From Clostridia bacterium (GTDB lineage: Bacteria; Bacillota_A; Clostridia; UMGS1883): a stretch of DNA of 31,516 nucleotides. Positions 29,577-31,516 of this stretch are shown here, one piece after another. Position numbers and translations under genes: made by a program. Below the pieces are notes generated by a model. The model saw only the letters and a list, made by a program, of their open reading frames with translations. It was not told where the DNA came from and ran no database searches. Position 1 is the stretch's first letter, and each line of letters begins with the position of its first letter. Where the stretch lies: positions 1-31,516 of the forward strand of contig JAFUJZ010000029.1 of NCBI GenBank assembly GCA_017467965.1, given 5' to 3'.

Positions 29577-30551
29577 CTAATTAAGATAATCTGTTCTAAA
29601 TCCCTTTCCTGTTAAATCCTTTTCCACGAGCCCCTTTTTATAAAGCCATGCGTAAAAATCATTCCACCTGTCAGGGTCAATTGTACCCCACTGACCGTTT
29701 TCGTCTGTAAAATATTCTGCCATGAACTTTGCACTTTCCTTTACCATTTCGCTATCCAGCTCAGGTGCCGCCTTACAAAGTATTTCTGCCGCTTCCTCGG
29801 GGTGCTCTGCCGCATATTCGTAGCCCTTTTTTGTTGCCTGCAAAAAGAGCTTTGCTTCCTCACTATTTTCGTTCAAATACTTATCAGAGGATATGATAAC
29901 AGGCGTATAATAGTCCATTACGCTATCAACACTCTTGAAATCTACATAGTTATAATCATATCCGTCTTTCTTTGCCTTTACCACATCCCAGTATTCATAT
30001 ACCCATACAGTGTCAATCATATCCGTTTCAAGAGCGGTCATTACATCAGTTACTGTGGAATCAATCATGTTAAGCTTGTCAATACTGCCGCCTTCCTTTT
30101 CCATGCAGTATCCGATTATAGCCTGCTCAATAGGGCTGCCCCATGTAGCATAACTTTTGCCCTCCATGTTTTTGAAGCTGTCAATACCCTTGTCACCTCT
30201 TGAAATTATACCCGACAGATTATGCTGGCTTACCGCCGCAACAGCAACCACGTCAATAGGTTCGGGAGTTGCTAATGCAGGTGCCATTGAATCCTGAAAG
30301 CTTATACCAAACTGTGCCTGAGAAGCCGCAACAAGCATTTCAGCACCGCCCTCGGGAGGCTGAATAATATTAACCTTCAATCCCACTTCTTCGTAAAAGC
30401 CCTTTTCCAAAGCAGTGTATAAGCCTATATGGTTTGTATTCGGTGTCCAGTCAAGAACAACCGTAATCTCGCCCTCTTTTTTATCACAACCGCATCCTGA
30501 TATACCAACCAATAACACAAGTGTCATAAAAACACACAATATTTTTTTCAT
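29577..30551 (-). CDS. ABC transporter substrate-binding lipoprotein (ThiY/NMT1-like)
   Basis: From ATG 30551 (after AAAGGATG by 8 bases) the 324 residues begin with a lipoprotein signal and lipobox ISGC (C20); the longer frame from 30611 adds 20 charged residues before it. ITVVLDWTPNTNHIGLYTAL, IIQPPEGGAEMLVAASQAQF and ISFQDSMAPA match the NMT1/THI5-like binding proteins for thiamine pyrimidine precursors (HMP or its formylamino derivative). No TPP riboswitch is visible in the 62-base gap before the permease. Substrate assignment is by family resemblance only. Confidence 0.9.
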   Translation of the reverse strand: MKKILCVFMTLVLLVGISGCGCDKKEGEITVVLDWTPNTNHIGLYTALEKGFYEEVGLKVNIIQPPEGGAEMLVAASQAQFGISFQDSMAPALATPEPIDVVAVAAVSQHNLSGIISRGDKGIDSFKNMEGKSYATWGSPIEQAIIGYCMEKEGGSIDKLNMIDSTVTDVMTALETDMIDTVWVYEYWDVVKAKKDGYDYNYVDFKSVDSVMDYYTPVIISSDKYLNENSEEAKLFLQATKKGYEYAAEHPEEAAEILCKAAPELDSEMVKESAKFMAEYFTDENGQWGTIDPDRWNDFYAWLYKKGLVEKDLTGKGFRTDYLN

Positions 30552-30579
30552 AAAATTCATCCTTTCATGAGCCGCACGT

Positions 30580-31320
30580 TTATTTCTTCCACGGCATCGA
30601 TTTCTTTTCAATTATTTTAATAATCTTCATCAATAAAAGGCTCAAAACGCTTATTACAATAATTACCGCAAACATCCTGTCAAAGCGGAAGGATTCACGC
30701 ACTCTTGTCATATACACACCAAGCCCCCCATTGCCGCCAAGCCATTCTGCAATAACAGCACCTACAATTGCATATGACGCCGAAATCCTCAGTCCTGAAA
30801 AAAAGCTCTCTGCCGCATAGGGGATTTTTACATCAATAAGTATTTTCCAATAAGACGCACTCATTGACTTGTACAGCTTTATGATGTTTTCATCAGCCGT
30901 TTTAAATCCGCCTAAAAGAGACACAACAATCGGGAAAAAGCACGTTAAGAAAACAAGTAGCACCTTCGGCATCATACCAAAACCAAACCATAATACAAGT
31001 ATGGGCGCAATCGCCACCGTCGGCACAGTTTGGCTTACCACACACAAGGGATAAAACATATCGTAAAATATTTTTACCCTGTCCATTAAAACAGCAATCA
31101 CAAAAGCAAATACAAGCGATGCCGCCATACCGATTGCCGCTTCGGATAGTGTGATTAAAAGGTTATCCCATATCAAAGTCTTATCCTGCCACAATGCCGT
31201 AAGTATCTTTACAGGAGTCGGTAGCATAAAAGACGGTACCCATTCAAAGCTACCTGCAATCTGCCACAATATTAAAATAAACACAACCAATACCTTGTCC
31301 CATATTTTGATCTTTTTCAT
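30580..31320 (-). CDS. ABC transporter permease (BPD inner membrane component)
   Basis: 246 residues with about six membrane segments (first VLVVFILILWQIAGSF; others around 56-75, 95-118, 123-140, 180-200 and 217-235). The EAA coupling loop is KSMSASYWKILIDVKIPYAAESFFSGLR. First gene of the permease-lipoprotein-ATPase order, with gaps of 28 and 10 bases. It probably belongs to one operon with the gene upstream, whose stop is 62 bases away. Confidence 0.94.
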   Translation of the reverse strand: MKKIKIWDKVLVVFILILWQIAGSFEWVPSFMLPTPVKILTALWQDKTLIWDNLLITLSEAAIGMAASLVFAFVIAVLMDRVKIFYDMFYPLCVVSQTVPTVAIAPILVLWFGFGMMPKVLLVFLTCFFPIVVSLLGGFKTADENIIKLYKSMSASYWKILIDVKIPYAAESFFSGLRISASYAIVGAVIAEWLGGNGGLGVYMTRVRESFRFDRMFAVIIVISVLSLLLMKIIKIIEKKSMPWKK

Positions 31321-31358
31321 AAAACCATATCACCGTTTCAGCTCTTTTATATTGTAGG

Positions 31359-31371
31359 GGGACGACGTCCC
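31359..31371. repeat. Small palindrome upstream of the permease
   Basis: GGGAC-GAC-GTCCC (31359-31371) in the 62-base gap between the partial gene and the permease. Too short to call a terminator; no U-run follows on the minus strand. Confidence 0.5.
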
Positions 31372-31382
31372 TTATTCTGTGC

Positions 31383-31516
31383 TCATTGATATTTGTCAAC
31401 CTTTTCGCCTATTGTCAAAACACCACTTGGATTATACGAAATTTGCACATTGGTCGAAACACCGCCTGCACCCTCACGTATGCAGATTTTGTTGCTTTCC
31501 TTGCCAATATCCAGTC
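31383..31516 (-). CDS. C-terminal end of an unidentified protein (5' end outside window)
   Basis: The minus strand is open from the window edge to TGA 31383-31385. The last 43 residues include ICIREGAGGVSTNVQISYNP and end LTIGEKVDKYQ. It looks coding (no stops, balanced composition) but is too short for me to identify. It precedes the thiamine-type ABC operon on the same strand and might be part of it. Confidence 0.7.
   Translation of the reverse strand, partial: LDIGKESNKICIREGAGGVSTNVQISYNPSGVLTIGEKVDKYQ

Noticed and set aside
31321..31382. TPP riboswitch before the ThiY-like ABC operon
   Set aside because: The gap is only 62 bases, too short, and no CTGAGA or ACCTGATCTGGATAAT-type THI box was seen.

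Overview
The window looks like chromosome from a spore-forming, AT-rich member of the Clostridia (Firmicutes). The evidence is a complete spoIIAA-spoIIAB-sigF operon, sigma-A promoters of the TTGACA/TATAAT kind, strong AGGAGG ribosome binding sites, a type III glutamine synthetase, and an infC gene that starts with a non-AUG codon. I cannot name the genus. No tRNA, rRNA, CRISPR array or transposase was seen.

Layout. Positions 1-620 hold the 3'-truncated infC (minus strand) with its leader and promoter. An Lrp/AsnC regulator and an aminotransferase (plus strand, 768-2425) are read away from it and meet addB at a shared bidirectional terminator. The minus-strand block 2442-7922 is an alarmone synthetase, rimM, trmD and addB (in transcription order), followed by glnN (8143-10236) and a secreted zinc metallopeptidase with ricin-type lectin domains (10402-12501). 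Positions 12564-25527 are one compact minus-strand phage-derived cassette. Divergent from it is rpmE (plus). Then come a 58-residue acidic protein, a hairpin array, a cysteine-pair protein, the spoIIA operon, and a thiamine-precursor-type ABC transporter (ATPase, lipoprotein, permease), all minus. The 3' end of one more gene closes the window.

The cassette is the most interesting part. In transcription order it encodes small and large terminase, an unrecognised 218-residue protein, portal, GP20-type scaffold, SU10-type major capsid, head-tail connector, head closure, tail terminator, a 48-residue protein, contractile sheath, tail tube, tail assembly chaperone with a -1 frameshift extension, LysM protein, and XkdQ, XkdR, XkdS, XkdT and XkdU homologues. 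The order is that of PBSX-like phages and nearly all frames are intact. However, the tape measure gene that should follow the chaperone pair is absent: only 2 bases separate the frameshift stop from the LysM gene. There is also no tail fibre, holin, endolysin, integrase, repressor or replication gene. The head of the operon has an extended -10 promoter with a LexA-type SOS box (GAACAAATGTTC on the transcript strand) just downstream. This suggests a DNA-damage-induced, domesticated or minimal phage-like particle. A true defective remnant is the main alternative.

Host-like short repeats and palindromes lie in the few gaps of the cassette (16977-17013, 21124-21208, 24918-25026), which suggests it has been in this genome for a long time. 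The metallopeptidase at its 3' edge has its own consensus promoter and terminator, an arrangement like a phage moron cargo gene, although it may simply be a neighbour.
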